Source: Andreprevotia chitinilytica DSM 18519 (GTDB taxonomy: Bacteria > Pseudomonadota > Gammaproteobacteria > Burkholderiales > Chitinibacteraceae). From it: a stretch of DNA of 64,000 nt. The translations under genes and the position numbers were made by a program. The stretch is taken from assembly GCF_000711875.1 (NCBI RefSeq), contig NZ_JONM01000015.1, forward strand, positions 1-64,000, in the 5' to 3' direction. Shown here piece after piece: positions 45,796-55,904 of this stretch. Within the stretch, counting starts at the first letter, position 1, and every line of letters begins with the position of its first letter. The notes beneath the pieces are model-generated. The model searched no databases, was not told where the DNA came from, and was given only the letters and a program-made list of their open reading frames with translations.

Positions 45796-46212
45796 TCAGA
45801 TCTTTTCTGCCGCCTTGTACAACTCGGTGTTCTCTCGTTTGATGCGTGTTTCCAGCGCCTGGATCACGGCCTTGGCGTCACGGATGAAGACGTCCGGCTC
45901 GGCGGCGATCGATTGGGCGTTGCCCCAGCGCGTTTTGAATGCGCCATAGGCTTCTTTCAGTCCGCCCATTTCTTTTTGAAACGCTTCGGCCAGGGCTTTT
46001 TCCGGGCCGGCCGACTTCAGCAGCCTGGGGTAGAGATACAAGTCCTCTTTGCCCAGATGCAGGTTGAGCTTGGTGCTGAGCTGCGTCAGATCGCCGGCAA
46101 TCACGGCGGCTAGCTCGCCGCTGCCCGTGATGGGCTTGGCGATGTGTCCTTTCAGGCGCGTGACGATCACCGCCAGATCGGCGTGCTCCTGATAAAACGA
46201 ACTCATGTCCAT
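45796..46212 (-). CDS. Hemerythrin-like HHE domain protein in chemotaxis cluster
   Basis: 138 residues, single four-helix domain. Metal-ligand candidates are His10 (FYQEHADL), the His-Glu pair in NLHLGKEDLYLYPRL and downstream glutamates. AAGGAG precedes ATG 46212. Hemerythrin domains bind a di-iron centre and oxygen or NO. Its position between the STAS and cheA genes suggests it feeds oxygen or redox state into this pathway. It is separated from cheA by 134 bases. Confidence 0.78.
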   Translation of the reverse strand: MDMSSFYQEHADLAVIVTRLKGHIAKPITGSGELAAVIAGDLTQLSTKLNLHLGKEDLYLYPRLLKSAGPEKALAEAFQKEMGGLKEAYGAFKTRWGNAQSIAAEPDVFIRDAKAVIQALETRIKRENTELYKAAEKI

Positions 46213-46251
46213 GACGTGCTCCTTGTCGCTAAGGGCCGTAGGGGAGGTCGT

Positions 46252-46575
46252 CTAGCTGCCGTTCGGCATCAAGACCGGATCGCCGAGCGTGCCGGCAAGG
46301 TTCAAGAGATCGATCACGGCGAGGACGGCCGGACTGTGGCGGCTGTAGTGCACGCTCTTTTGCAGGCGTGCCGCTTCTTGCTTGAGCAGCAGCAGCACCT
46401 GCACGCCGGAGGTGTCGAGCTCTTCGACCCCGGACAGATCGATTTCCAGCGTATCCGGCGCCATGTGCAGCGCGTGCAGCAGCGCGTCTTTCAACTCGGC
46501 GATCTCGAAGATGGTGAATCCGCCCATCAACAGCGCCAGCGGGTGGCCATCTCGGGTTTGTTCGGAAATCGGCAT
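46252..46575 (-). CDS. STAS-domain protein in chemotaxis cluster
   Basis: 107 residues, almost exactly one STAS domain: GFTIFEIAELKDALLHAL, the conserved serine in ELDTSGVQVLLLLKQEA, then LLNLAGTLGDPV. This fold is used in anti-anti-sigma factors and in scaffold roles. No kinase or phosphatase of that type is near, so the link is probably to chemotaxis signalling. The ribosome site is AGGAGACG upstream of 46575. Confidence 0.85.
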   Translation of the reverse strand: MPISEQTRDGHPLALLMGGFTIFEIAELKDALLHALHMAPDTLEIDLSGVEELDTSGVQVLLLLKQEAARLQKSVHYSRHSPAVLAVIDLLNLAGTLGDPVLMPNGS

Positions 46576-46649
46576 CGGCGTCTCCTGAAGCGGTCAGGGC
46601 ACATCGGTCGGGTTTCTGCGCTTGCTCGCAATCTCTTGCGGACGGTGTT

Positions 46650-46764
46650 TTCTCCCCTCGCCCGCTTGCGGGAGAGGGGCTGGGGGTGAGGGCGGTGCCA
46701 CCTGCAGCTTTCTCTGTTAGCCCCCTCACCCCCGACCCCTCTCCCATAAATGGGCGAGGGGAGA
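46650..46764. repeat. Dispersed inverted repeat (family D) between cheY and STAS genes
   Basis: CTCCCCTCGCCCGCTTGCGG...GGGGGTGAGGG and CCCTCACCCCCGACCCC...GGGCGAGGGGAG. Third copy inside the chemotaxis operon. Confidence 0.85.
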
Positions 46765-46769
46765 AAGAA

Positions 46770-47138
46770 CTAAGGCATGATCAACTTGGCAACCGCATCG
46801 AGCAGCACCGGCGGCTGAAACGGCTTGAGCACCCAGGCGCGCACGCCAGCGGCTTTGCCTTCCTGCTTCTTGGTTTCATCACCTTCGGTGGTGAGCATGA
46901 TGATCGGCGTGAACTTGTAATTGGGCAGCAGCTTGGCGGCCTTGACGAAGCTGATGCCATCCATGTTCGGCATGTTCACGTCGGAAATGATCAGGTTGTA
47001 TTTGCGGCCATCGAGTTTGGAGAGGGCATCTTTGCCATCCGAGGCTTCCACCACGTCGTAACCGGCGCTCTTGAGTGCGATGCCGACGGTCTGGCGCATG
47101 CTGAACGAGTCATCGACGATCAGGATTGTCTTGCCCAT
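46770..47138 (-). CDS. cheY: Chemotaxis response regulator CheY
   Basis: 122 residues, receiver domain only. Asp pair at 9-10, phosphoacceptor Asp53 (LIISDVNMPN), Thr in MLTTEGD and Lys in VLKPFQPP. It carries the phosphoryl signal from CheA to the flagellar motor or another output. Follows the receptor gene at 47208 by 69 bases. Confidence 0.94.
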   Translation of the reverse strand: MGKTILIVDDSFSMRQTVGIALKSAGYDVVEASDGKDALSKLDGRKYNLIISDVNMPNMDGISFVKAAKLLPNYKFTPIIMLTTEGDETKKQEGKAAGVRAWVLKPFQPPVLLDAVAKLIMP

Positions 47139-47207
47139 TGGTGTTGCTCCCTCTTGCTGTTGTGGCTGTTGTTATTGGTATCGGGTGTTGGTGCCATCAT
47201 GAAAAAA

Positions 47208-48308
47208 TCAGAAAAAATCGACTTGCGATTGCACGGCGGCCGCCGCCTTGCCGCTATGCACCTGGCGCTGCTCCATCGTGGTGTAGGTGCGTTCCAGCTC
47301 GGCCAGCCAGAGTTGCTTGTCCGGCAGGGTCTGGTTGCGGTCCAGCAGATCGGTGAGTTTGGCGATGTCGCGCTGGACGTGATCGAGAATCTGGCTGACC
47401 CGGTCCTGGAACTGCAGGTTGACCAGCACATCCTGCACTTCGTGCTCGACGGCGCGGCTTTCGGTTTCGAGCCGGCCGACCGTATCGCCGAGCTGAACGA
47501 CCACCTGGTGGAAGCCGGCCAGCACTTCGCCGATCACCGATTTCGATTCGCCGATCATGCGGGCTTCTTCTTGCGACAGGTTGGAGGCGGACACCAGCGC
47601 GCCGTGGATGGTCTGGTTGATCGATTCGATCTTGCTGCTGATGCGTTTGCCGGTATCGCCGGACATATTGGATAGTTTTCTGACTTCGTCAGCGACGACG
47701 GCGAAACCCCGGCCGGCCTCGCCAGCGCGGGCGGCTTCGATGGCGGCATTGAGGGCCAGCAGATTGGTCTGGCCGGCGATTTGCGCCACATCGGTCGCCA
47801 TCTGCTTCAGCTCTTCGTTGAATTTGCCCAGTCCTTCGAGCTCGTGCAGCAGCGTTTCGCGGGCGGCCAGCACTTGTTCCAGCGCGGTGACGATGCCGCC
47901 CAGCTGCGTCTCGGACGTATGGATCACCTGCAGCACATGGCTGCTCTCACCACCGGCTGCGAGCGCCACGGCGCTGCCCAGCCGCTGGTTGATGCCGGCA
48001 AAGCGCATAGCGAGGTTGTCGATGGCTTCGGTGGTCTGGCTGCGGGCCAGTTCGACATTGCGTTTCCACAGCGGCAGCACGCCGTGCATCAATACCGGCA
48101 GGTTGACGTGAGGTTCTTCCTTGGGGGCGACCTCGAATACGGGTTCCTGCTCCGTGCGGGCAGCGGCATTGCTGCCGGCCACGAACCACAGCGCAACGGC
48201 GACCACCAAACCCAGAATCAGGCCTTGCCACCACGTTGAAGCGAGCAGGGCAGCCAGTACCAGGTTGATGGTACTAATCAGAAGCAGTAACAAGCGGTTC
48301 GGTTTCAC
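47208..48308 (-). CDS. Methyl-accepting chemotaxis protein without large periplasmic domain
   Basis: 366 residues. Two adjacent N-terminal membrane helices ([19 protein letters not shown] and [17 protein letters not shown]) with almost no periplasmic loop, then a cytoplasmic part and the signalling hairpin [23 protein letters not shown]. Such receptors sense cytoplasmic or membrane states. The C-terminal half has [20 protein letters not shown], typical of this small class. It is the first gene of the chemotaxis operon. Confidence 0.9.
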   Translation of the reverse strand: MKPNRLLLLLISTINLVLAALLASTWWQGLILGLVVAVALWFVAGSNAAARTEQEPVFEVAPKEEPHVNLPVLMHGVLPLWKRNVELARSQTTEAIDNLAMRFAGINQRLGSAVALAAGGESSHVLQVIHTSETQLGGIVTALEQVLAARETLLHELEGLGKFNEELKQMATDVAQIAGQTNLLALNAAIEAARAGEAGRGFAVVADEVRKLSNMSGDTGKRISSKIESINQTIHGALVSASNLSQEEARMIGESKSVIGEVLAGFHQVVVQLGDTVGRLETESRAVEHEVQDVLVNLQFQDRVSQILDHVQRDIAKLTDLLDRNQTLPDKQLWLAELERTYTTMEQRQVHSGKAAAAVQSQVDFF

Positions 48309-48638
48309 AAATCAAGGCCAGTAAAAGTTAAGCGGAAAGGGTTATTTGCTCGGAATGGGGCTTACTTTTTGAATAAACAAATCAGTAGGCAGATGCAAGC
48401 GTGAGCCCGGTTTTATTTTGTGCGGTTGCAATACCCAGTGGGCTGCGGAGCGTGTACCCATTTGGATTGCCGGCTAATTGCCGTATGCACTTCAATGGTG
48501 CATTCACGGTTTTTGTAAGCCTATATCAGAGTTGTCTGAAATTCCAAGTGCATATGAAGAATTTCTGACAGATCCGGGGCGAATCTGGATCGCTGAGAGC
48601 CGGTTTACGATCTTTTGAGAAGTCGCCTCAGTGAACAG
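48309..48638. promoter_or_regulatory. Upstream region of the chemotaxis operon
   Basis: About 330 bases upstream of the first chemotaxis gene contain AT-richer stretches (48330-48420, 48480-48560) compatible with a promoter. No gene is credible. I cannot assign a sigma-28 or other promoter with confidence. Confidence 0.35.
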
Positions 48639-48673
48639 ATGCGGCGCAATGCCCTGCGGGGATTGCGCCCTAC
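48639..48673. repeat. Family E hairpin element
   Basis: ATGCGGCGCAATGCCCTGCGGGGATTGCGCCCTAC is the inverse of the element at 34576; arms GGCGCAAT and ATTGCGCC. Confidence 0.75.
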
Positions 48674-48717
48674 GAACGACTTGCTGAGGACGCAGTTGCC
48701 GTTTTTTGTTGTCACCA

Positions 48718-48900
48718 TGGTGGCACTGGGGCTTTTCCTCCCCTTTCGCTCAGCGCCGAGGGAGTGTCGCGAGACCTTAGGCTCGCGACCGACCGAGGGT
48801 AGTCCGGAGGACCGCCCAGCGGGGGTCGCCTTTGGGGTGGAGGGGGCTTTGGCGAGACAAAGTCCCTTCCCCGGCCGCGGGACGGGCTCCCGCTGTAACG
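48718..48900. other. GC-rich structured intergenic element
   Basis: Contains the perfect stem GTCGCGAG-ACCTTAGG-CTCGCGAC at 48766-48789 and several further short inversions (AGTCCGGAGGAC, GCCGCGGGACGGG). No coding signal. It lies between chemotaxis operon and valS; it may be another dispersed repeat or a small RNA, but no second copy is visible here. Confidence 0.4.
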
Positions 48901-48968
48901 TCTTTACACTGCGCCGCAGGCGCATAACTTTGAAAGATCGTGAACAGTCACTTCTTGGGGCTGGCCTG

Positions 48969-48974
48969 TATAAT
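48969..48974 (+). promoter_or_regulatory. Sigma-70 -10 element of valS
   Basis: A perfect TATAAT lies 36 bases before the valS ATG. The matching -35 region is weak. Position supports a short leader. Confidence 0.55.
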
Positions 48975-49009
48975 TGCCGGTTTTGTATCGTATTTTTCGA
49001 GCCCAGCCC

Positions 49010-51784
49010 ATGAGCACCGCCCTGGAACAACTAGCCAAGAGCTTTGAACCCGCCGCCATCGAAGCCGCCTGGTACCCGCGCTGGGAGAGCGCCAACTATT
49101 TCAGCCCGAGCATGGACATGAACGCGCCGTCGTTCTGCATCCAGCTGCCGCCGCCGAACGTCACCGGCACGCTGCACATGGGGCATGCGTTCAACCAGAC
49201 CATCATGGATGGCCTGACCCGCTATCACCGCATGCGTGGCGACAACACGCTGTGGCTGCCCGGCACCGATCACGCAGGCATCGCGACGCAGATCGTCGTC
49301 GAGCGCCAGCTGGATGCGGCCGGCGTCAACCGCCACGCGCTGGGCCGCCCTGCCTTCATCGAGAAAGTGTGGGAATGGAAGCAGCAATCGGGCGACACCA
49401 TCACCGGCCAGATGCGCCGCATGGGCGCCTCGGTGGATTGGGGCCGCGAATACTTCACGATGGACGACAAGATGTCGGGCTGCGTGAGCGAAGTGTTCGT
49501 CCGCCTGTATGAACAAGGCCTGATCTATCGCGGCAAGCGGCTGGTGAACTGGGACCCGGTGCTGGGCACGGCGGTCTCCGATCTGGAAGTGATCTCCGAA
49601 GAAGAAGATGGCCACCTGTGGCACATCCACTACCCGCTCAGCAGCGGTGAAGGCCAGTTGACCGTCGCCACTACCCGTCCGGAAACCTTGCTCGGCGACG
49701 TCGCCGTAATGGTGCACCCGGAAGACGAGCGCTACGCCCACCTGATCGGCCAGACCGTCAAACTGCCGCTGTGCGACCGCGAGATTCCGATCATTGCCGA
49801 TGATTACGTCGACAAGGAATTCGGCACTGGCGTGGTCAAGGTTACGCCAGCCCACGATTTCAACGACTACGCCGTCGGCCATCGCCACAAGCTTGACCAA
49901 ATCTCCATCCTGACGCTGGATGCCAAGATCAACGAGAACGCGCCGGCCAAGTATCAAGGGCTGGATCGTTTCGCAGCCCGCAAGCTGGTCGTCGCCGATC
50001 TGGAAGCGCTGGGTCTGCTGGCCGAGATCAAGAAACACAAACTGATGGTGCCGCGCGGCGACCGTACCGGTTCGGTGATCGAGCCGATGCTGACCGACCA
50101 GTGGTTCGTGGCGATGAGCAAGCCGGACGAAACCGGCAAGAGCATCACCGAGAAAGCGCTGGAAGTGTTTGAAACCGGCGAAGTGCAGTTCGTGCCGGGC
50201 GACTGGATCAACACCTACAACGCGTGGCTGAAGAACATTCAGGACTGGTGTATCTCGCGCCAGCTGTGGTGGGGCCACCAGATTCCGGCGTGGTACGACG
50301 CGGACGGCAAAGTCTACGTGGCGCGCACCGAAGCCGAAGCGCTCGCTCAATCTGGCGGCAAGCCGCTCACCCGCGATCACGACGTGCTGGATACCTGGTT
50401 CAGCTCGGCGCTGGTGCCGTTCTCCTCGCTCGGCTGGCCGAACGAGACCAATGAACTCAAGGCGTTCCTGCCATCCAGCGTGCTCGTGACGGGCTACGAC
50501 ATCATCTTCTTCTGGGTCGCCCGGATGGTGATGATGACCAAGCACTTCACCGGCAAGGTGCCGTTCAAGCACGTGTATATCCACGGCCTGGTGCGCGATG
50601 GCGAAGGGCAGAAGATGTCCAAGTCCGAAGGCAACGTGCTCGATCCGGTCGACCTGATCGACGGCATTGCGCTCGAGCCGCTGCTGGAAAAACGTACCAC
50701 CGGCCTGCGCCGCCCGGAAAAGGCCCCGCAAGTCGCTGCCAAGACGCAGAAGGAGTTCCCGGACGGTATCCCGGCCTATGGCGTGGATGCACTGCGTTTC
50801 ACCTTTGCCTCGCTGGCGTCGCTGGGCCGCTCGATCAACTTCGACCAGAAGCGCTGCGAGGGCTACCGCAACTTCTGCAACAAGCTGTGGAACGCCACCC
50901 GCTTCGTGCTGATGAATGTGGAAGGCAAGGATTGCGGCATGGAGCCGGGGGCCGAGCTGGAGTACGGCTTCGCGGATCGCTGGATCATCGGCAAGCTGCA
51001 AGAGGCCGAGAAGGCCGTCACGCTGGCGCTCGATACCTTCCGCTTCGACCTCGCCGCACACGCCATCTATGAGTTCGTCTGGAACGAGTATTGCGACTGG
51101 TATATCGAGCTGGCCAAGGTCTCGACCCAGCACGGCACGCCGGCGCAGCAACGCGCCACGCGCCTGACGCTGATCCGCGTGCTGGAAGTGATCCTGCGCC
51201 TCACCCATCCGATCATGCCGTTCATTACCGAAGAGTTGTGGCAAGTCGTTGCGCCGCTCGCCGGCAAGAAGAACACCGAGTCGCTGATGATCGCCGCGTG
51301 GCCGATTGCTGATGAATCGAAGATCGATGCCGCTGCCAATGCCGACGTGGAAACGCTGAAAGCCCTGGCATTCGCCGCACGTAATCTGCGTGGCGAAATG
51401 GGCCTGAGCCCGGCGCAGAAGGTGCCGATGTTCCTGGAGGGCGATGCCTCGCTAGCCAAGTTCTCCGCCTACCTCGTGCCGTTGGCGAAGCTGTCCGAAG
51501 TCAACCTCGTCGCCAAGCTGCCGGAAGACGATGCGCCGGTTGCGGTAGCCCCATCGGCCCGCATGATGCTCAAGGTCGAAGTCGACAAGGCGGCGGAATC
51601 GGCCCGCTTGACCAAGGAAATCGCCAAGACCGACGACGGTTTGCAGAAGGTGAAGGCCAAGCTGGAAAAGCCGGGCTACATCGACAAGGCCCCGGCGCAT
51701 CTGGTCGAGAAGGATCGTGCGCAAGTGGCTGAGCTGGAAGACAAGCTGGGCAAATTGCAGGCGCAGCTCGACAAACTGCGTTGA
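49010..51784 (+). CDS. valS: Valyl-tRNA synthetase
   Basis: 924 residues from ATG 49010; the frame is open a little upstream, into the promoter. Class I synthetase: HIGH motif as [19 protein letters not shown] motif in [10 protein letters not shown], editing domain with [13 protein letters not shown], anticodon-binding helices and the C-terminal coiled coil (last ~65 residues). It charges tRNA-Val. Single gene with its own promoter and terminator. Confidence 0.97.
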   Translation: MSTALEQLAKSFEPAAIEAAWYPRWESANYFSPSMDMNAPSFCIQLPPPNVTGTLHMGHAFNQTIMDGLTRYHRMRGDNTLWLPGTDHAGIATQIVVERQLDAAGVNRHALGRPAFIEKVWEWKQQSGDTITGQMRRMGASVDWGREYFTMDDKMSGCVSEVFVRLYEQGLIYRGKRLVNWDPVLGTAVSDLEVISEEEDGHLWHIHYPLSSGEGQLTVATTRPETLLGDVAVMVHPEDERYAHLIGQTVKLPLCDREIPIIADDYVDKEFGTGVVKVTPAHDFNDYAVGHRHKLDQISILTLDAKINENAPAKYQGLDRFAARKLVVADLEALGLLAEIKKHKLMVPRGDRTGSVIEPMLTDQWFVAMSKPDETGKSITEKALEVFETGEVQFVPGDWINTYNAWLKNIQDWCISRQLWWGHQIPAWYDADGKVYVARTEAEALAQSGGKPLTRDHDVLDTWFSSALVPFSSLGWPNETNELKAFLPSSVLVTGYDIIFFWVARMVMMTKHFTGKVPFKHVYIHGLVRDGEGQKMSKSEGNVLDPVDLIDGIALEPLLEKRTTGLRRPEKAPQVAAKTQKEFPDGIPAYGVDALRFTFASLASLGRSINFDQKRCEGYRNFCNKLWNATRFVLMNVEGKDCGMEPGAELEYGFADRWIIGKLQEAEKAVTLALDTFRFDLAAHAIYEFVWNEYCDWYIELAKVSTQHGTPAQQRATRLTLIRVLEVILRLTHPIMPFITEELWQVVAPLAGKKNTESLMIAAWPIADESKIDAAANADVETLKALAFAARNLRGEMGLSPAQKVPMFLEGDASLAKFSAYLVPLAKLSEVNLVAKLPEDDAPVAVAPSARMMLKVEVDKAAESARLTKEIAKTDDGLQKVKAKLEKPGYIDKAPAHLVEKDRAQVAELEDKLGKLQAQLDKLR

Positions 51785-51806
51785 TGCTGATGTGCAGCTG
51801 ATATGT

Positions 51807-51838
51807 AAAAAGGGCCGTCCCGAGGGATGGCCTTTTTT
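51807..51838 (+). terminator. Rho-independent terminator of valS
   Basis: AAAAAGGGCCGTCCC-GAG-GGGATGGCCTTTTTT-type stem with one mismatch, ending in six T, 23 bases past the valS stop. Confidence 0.88.
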
Positions 51839-51888
51839 ACGTCCGCTCGATCAAGTCCGGGTCGGGCAGGTTCCGCAGCCAGCACGCT

Positions 51889-52155
51889 TCACGCCGCTTG
51901 TGGGGCGGGTTGGCGGTGGAGGGTGAAAGCAATGCGTGCCGGTGCAAGCGCCTCGATCACCATCCGCCCGCAAGCGCGATGTTGTTCGCCAGGCTGCAGC
52001 ACGAAGTCCTGATTGCTGTCATCGGTGATCCACAACAAGCCTTCGATTACGTCGATACCTGCTGCGTCACTCACGATGACCCGCCCGGCCGGCAGGGCTT
52101 GCATTGCTACCTGCAAATCATTCACCATCGAATTTACTGTCGAATTGTTCAACAT
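51889..52155 (-). CDS. DUF2917-like small protein
   Basis: 88 residues with a short beta-barrel pattern (GRVIVSDAAGIDVIEGLLWIT, DFVLQPGEQH, IEALAPARIAF) as in the DUF2917 cupin-like family. Function unknown. It is divergent from the LysR gene at 52265, the usual neighbour of this family, so it is probably that regulator's target. Confidence 0.75.
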   Translation of the reverse strand: MLNNSTVNSMVNDLQVAMQALPAGRVIVSDAAGIDVIEGLLWITDDSNQDFVLQPGEQHRACGRMVIEALAPARIAFTLHRQPAPQAA

Positions 52156-52264
52156 GATTCACCTCTCCCTGCCGATGCGATAGCCGCGCTAACGCTATGG
52201 ATGAATTGATTTTCGGCGTCATACAGGTGTTCCACAAACGATTCGTTTTCATTGGATTGGTGAA

Positions 52265-53179
52265 TTGGACTCAACATTAAAAGCGCCCGGTCGCTTGCCG
52301 CCGCTGCCGGCCTTGCGTGCGTTTGAAGCGGCGGCGCGCCTGAGCAATATGGCGAGGGCGGCAGAAGAGCTGTTCGTCACGCCGGGGGCAGTCAGCCATC
52401 AGATCAAGGCGCTGGAAGAACAGCTGGGCTACGCGCTGTTCGTGCGCGAAGGGCGCGGTGTGCGCCTGACGGTGGAAGGGCGGCGTCTGGCGGTCAAGGT
52501 AAACGAGGCGCTGTGCGGCGTGAGTGCGGAGCTGGAAACGATTCGGCGTGAGCGGGAACGACCGCGCGTGGTGCTGACCAGCCTGCCCTCGTTTGCCGGC
52601 AAGTGGCTCACGCCGCGTTTGAGCCGTTTCATTGCGCGCTACCCGGATATCGAACTGTGGGTGCATGCCTCGAAAACACGCGAGGATCTCGCCGGGCAGG
52701 GCATCGATCTGGCGATCCGCGTCGGCTTCGGGCCGTGGCCGGGGCTGTATGCGCAACGCTTCATGGACGACGACTTTGTCGTGGTCGCGAGCCCGTTGTT
52801 GGCGGGTGGTTTGCAGCGACCAGGGGATCTGGCCGGCCGGAAGTTGCTGCGCTCGGATAACGAACCGTGGCGGCGCTGGTTCGATGCTGCCGGCCTCGCT
52901 GATTGGCCTGAGCCCCGGCAGGGCATCGTCTACAACGATTCGGCCTTGCTGGTGCAGGCCGCGGTCGAAGGGCAGGGCATTGCATTGGCGCGGCGCATGT
53001 TGATTCAGGATGAGCTGGCTGCCGGCACGCTGAAGCAATTGTTTGCCCTGACGGTGCCGATGGAGTGGCCGTATTGGCTGGTGACGGCCTCGCCACCACC
53101 GTACCGCCCGGCTTTGCAGGCGTTGATCGATTGGTTATGGGAGGAGGCTGGCGTGGATGAGCCGCCGCCGGTGGCCTAG
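52265..53179 (+). CDS. LysR-family transcriptional regulator (GcvA-like)
   Basis: 304 residues, starting at TTG 52265. The winged HTH (PLPALRAFEAAARLSNMARAAEELFVTPGAVSHQIKALEEQLG) is of the GcvA subgroup, followed by the effector domain (RVVLTSLPSFAGKWLTPRL onward). The TTG start is accepted because the HTH would be cut at any downstream ATG. It likely controls the divergent DUF2917 gene and itself. Confidence 0.88.
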   Translation: MDSTLKAPGRLPPLPALRAFEAAARLSNMARAAEELFVTPGAVSHQIKALEEQLGYALFVREGRGVRLTVEGRRLAVKVNEALCGVSAELETIRRERERPRVVLTSLPSFAGKWLTPRLSRFIARYPDIELWVHASKTREDLAGQGIDLAIRVGFGPWPGLYAQRFMDDDFVVVASPLLAGGLQRPGDLAGRKLLRSDNEPWRRWFDAAGLADWPEPRQGIVYNDSALLVQAAVEGQGIALARRMLIQDELAAGTLKQLFALTVPMEWPYWLVTASPPPYRPALQALIDWLWEEAGVDEPPPVA

Positions 53180-53213
53180 GCCAATACTGGATATGTCGGT
53201 GTGTTGTGCCGCC

Positions 53214-53894
53214 TCAGCGGCCGCCACCATGACCGCCACCTTCACCATGCCCTTGACCGACCCCTTTGGCCCCGGATGAATGGCTGGCGCCGTGATCGCC
53301 GTCCTTGCCTGTGTGGCTGTGATGGCCGGATTTGCCCGCGTGGCCATGGTGACCGTGCTGATCATGATGACCGGCATGGCTAGCGTGGCTATGGGTGTGG
53401 AGCGCGCTCATCAGTCTGCCGAGCTTCACGCCCATCGAGTGGGCGATCTCGCCCCAACCCATCCCGCTTGAACGCTGGGTCAAGACCCCCTTCAGGCTCA
53501 CCGGTTGCCCGGCTTTGTTGACGACGGAGCCGCCAACCAGCGCGGCATCGATTTGTGCCGGGCTTGGATTCCTGATGCCTTGCTGCCGGAGCGATTCACG
53601 CGCCAAAGCGAGCGCGATGGTGGTGTCGCCCGGGCTGAGCTTGCTGGCTGGGGTAAATGAGGTGGTCGTACCGGTACTGCTGGTGAGGGTGATCGAGCTG
53701 CCGCTCTCCAGTCCGGTGACCAAGGCCGTGGCATTGCTCTTGGAGCCGCTCCAGCTCGTGAAGAGGCTGACAGTGCGTGCGTTATCCGGCTGGGTGAGGG
53801 AGGTCGTGGCCGTATCGCTGTCTGCGGCGATGGCGGTCGGGCCGGCTGCCAGTGCACCCGCCATGATGAGCACCAATGACATATGCCGATTCAT
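53214..53894 (-). CDS. Secreted protein with His/Gly-rich tail
   Basis: 226 residues from ATG 53894. Signal peptide ends near AIAA. The middle contains GDTTIALALARESLRQQGI, PSPAQIDAAL and GMGWGEIAHSMGVKLG. The last ~60 residues are rich in His and Gly (HASHAGHHDQHGHHGH, GEGGGHGGG), suggesting binding of nickel, zinc or copper in the periplasm. No named family recognised. It stands between LysR and a chemoreceptor gene on the opposite strand. Confidence 0.75.
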   Translation of the reverse strand: MNRHMSLVLIMAGALAAGPTAIAADSDTATTSLTQPDNARTVSLFTSWSGSKSNATALVTGLESGSSITLTSSTGTTTSFTPASKLSPGDTTIALALARESLRQQGIRNPSPAQIDAALVGGSVVNKAGQPVSLKGVLTQRSSGMGWGEIAHSMGVKLGRLMSALHTHSHASHAGHHDQHGHHGHAGKSGHHSHTGKDGDHGASHSSGAKGVGQGHGEGGGHGGGR

Positions 53895-54061
53895 GATGGC
53901 TACCCCCAAACGCGTAAAGAACATCTTTATTAATCTACCCCGCTGAATGGGGGGCGGGGGTGATGTCCGTTACTTTCTCCGCTGCGTGGCTTTCTGCGGA
54001 GAATGGCGGATTGCTGACTATGCTGTAGTAGCTTAGCCGTGGACTACATAAGGAGTCGGAC

Positions 54062-55681
54062 ATGTCGTTGAAAATCAAAGCCTGGTGTCTTTCCGCGTTG
54101 GTCTTGCTCGCCTTGGTCGGCATCATGTTGATCGGCCTCTATACGATGAAAACAGGGGCCAATGAAGACAATAAGGCGCGCATCCAGCAATTGATGACCA
54201 GCGCTTATTCAACCATCGTGCAGCTCGAAAACCTGGCGGCAGCCGGCAAGCTGACCGATGAGCAAGCCAAGGCCATCGCCACGCAAATCCTGCGTGAGAA
54301 CAAATTCCACAAATCCGAATATGTTTATGTGACCGACGAAAAGTTGGTCTTTGTCGCCACGCCGCTCGATCCGCAGCTGCATGGCACCAGCTTCAATGAT
54401 TTCAAGGATGCCCAAGGCGGCAGCGTCGGGGCGATTGCCAAGGCGGCGCTGGATAAATCCGGTGGTGCCATGACGGAGTACTGGTGGAATTCGGCGCGGG
54501 ACGGCAAGGTGGTTGATCTCTTGTCGGTAGCGATCCAGACGCCCAAATGGCACTGGATCGTCGGCGACGGCGTGAGCTTCGCCGAGGCGAATTCCCGCTT
54601 CTGGAGCAACGCGCGCTGGCAAGTCCTCATCTGTCTGGCGGTGGCGGGGCTGGTGGCCGTGGTGCTGCTGACCTCGGTCGGTAAGCTGCTGGCTGCCTTG
54701 GGCGGCGAGCCCGGCGAGGTGCTGGAACTGGTCCAAGGCGTTGCCGATGGCGATCTTTCCGCTCGGGCGACTCGCGCCGGTGCGCCACCACGCAGTATCT
54801 ACGGATCGGTGGTGCAAATGCGCGATGCCTTGCGCGGGGTGATGAACCAGCTCTCCCAGGCGATCACATCCATGCACCGCACCTGCGACGAAATCGTCGG
54901 CAAGGCCGAAGGCAGCAACCGTCTGGTCGAAGCGCAAAGTCAGGCGGCGGGCCGGATTGCCCAGACCACCGACCAGTTCGTCGCGCAGACGCAAACGGCA
55001 GCCGAACAAGCGGATACCGCCCGCCAGCAAAGCGAAACCGCGACGGATATCTCTGCCAAGGGGCAGACGGTGATTTCATCCGCAGTATCCCGCCTGACCG
55101 AGACCGAGCAGGCTGTTGGCGATACGCAAGCCGGCATCGACGAGCTGGCACAACGGGTAGTGAGCATCTCGGCGGTGATCGCGGTGATTCGCGATGTGGC
55201 CGAGCAAACCAATTTGCTGGCGCTGAACGCGGCCATTGAAGCAGCACGCGCTGGCGAGCAAGGGCGCGGCTTCGCCGTGGTGGCCGATGAAGTGCGCAAG
55301 CTGGCCGAACGCACTAGCACGGCCACGAAGGAAATCGGCCAGACCATCAATAGCGTGCAAGACAGCAGTCAGAGCGCCAAGGCGCGCATGGACGACATGG
55401 TGCTGCAGCTGAAAGAAGCCATCCGCCAGGCCCGCGAAGGGGGCGAGGCCGTCAAGGCGATCCGGCAAGAGACTGAAGCGACAGCGCGGGTGGTCGAGGT
55501 GATCGGGCAGGCACTCAACGAACAGGTCGAATCAAGTCGGGCGATTCGCAATGACGTGGACGAGGTGGCGCAGTCCACATCCGGCACCCTGGCTGCGGCA
55601 CAGGGGACGATGTCATCGGCTACGTCGATCAAGGCGGTGTCTGACCAACTGGCTGAGTTGGTGCGCCAGTTCAGACTTTGA
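54062..55681 (+). CDS. Methyl-accepting chemotaxis protein with single Cache sensor
   Basis: 539 residues. Membrane helix about 8-28, periplasmic single Cache (sCache_2-like) domain with [24 protein letters not shown] and [13 protein letters not shown], second helix about 187-205, HAMP, then the signalling hairpin with [21 protein letters not shown]. Cache receptors of this kind often bind small organic acids. AGGAG precedes ATG 54062. It is not part of the chemotaxis operon. No C-terminal pentapeptide (ends VRQFRL). Confidence 0.92.
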   Translation: MSLKIKAWCLSALVLLALVGIMLIGLYTMKTGANEDNKARIQQLMTSAYSTIVQLENLAAAGKLTDEQAKAIATQILRENKFHKSEYVYVTDEKLVFVATPLDPQLHGTSFNDFKDAQGGSVGAIAKAALDKSGGAMTEYWWNSARDGKVVDLLSVAIQTPKWHWIVGDGVSFAEANSRFWSNARWQVLICLAVAGLVAVVLLTSVGKLLAALGGEPGEVLELVQGVADGDLSARATRAGAPPRSIYGSVVQMRDALRGVMNQLSQAITSMHRTCDEIVGKAEGSNRLVEAQSQAAGRIAQTTDQFVAQTQTAAEQADTARQQSETATDISAKGQTVISSAVSRLTETEQAVGDTQAGIDELAQRVVSISAVIAVIRDVAEQTNLLALNAAIEAARAGEQGRGFAVVADEVRKLAERTSTATKEIGQTINSVQDSSQSAKARMDDMVLQLKEAIRQAREGGEAVKAIRQETEATARVVEVIGQALNEQVESSRAIRNDVDEVAQSTSGTLAAAQGTMSSATSIKAVSDQLAELVRQFRL

Positions 55682-55716
55682 TCGCGCCTTGCATTGATCG
55701 CAGGGGGCATCCACTC

Positions 55717-55745
55717 AAACCGGGGCTTTTGCCCCGGTTTTTGTT
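55717..55745 (+). terminator. Rho-independent terminator of Cache receptor gene
   Basis: AAACCGGGGC-TTTT-GCCCCGGTTTTTG, 35 bases after the stop codon. Confidence 0.92.
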
Positions 55746-55904
55746 TGTCGACGACTTGGTCAACGCACTGCCCGGCGCTTGTGATGCCGCATATCAGTTG
55801 ACCTGAGCACACGTGAAAATTGCCGGGGATCATGTGTATGTCATCACTGTTAAACGGAGTGGCGTGGCGGCACCATGGCCCCATCGAATACAAGGAGCAA
55901 CGCC

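Noticed and set aside
49031-51244. 737-codon frame opposite valS
   Set aside because: valS is unambiguous; the antisense frame is a by-product of codon bias and shows no domain.
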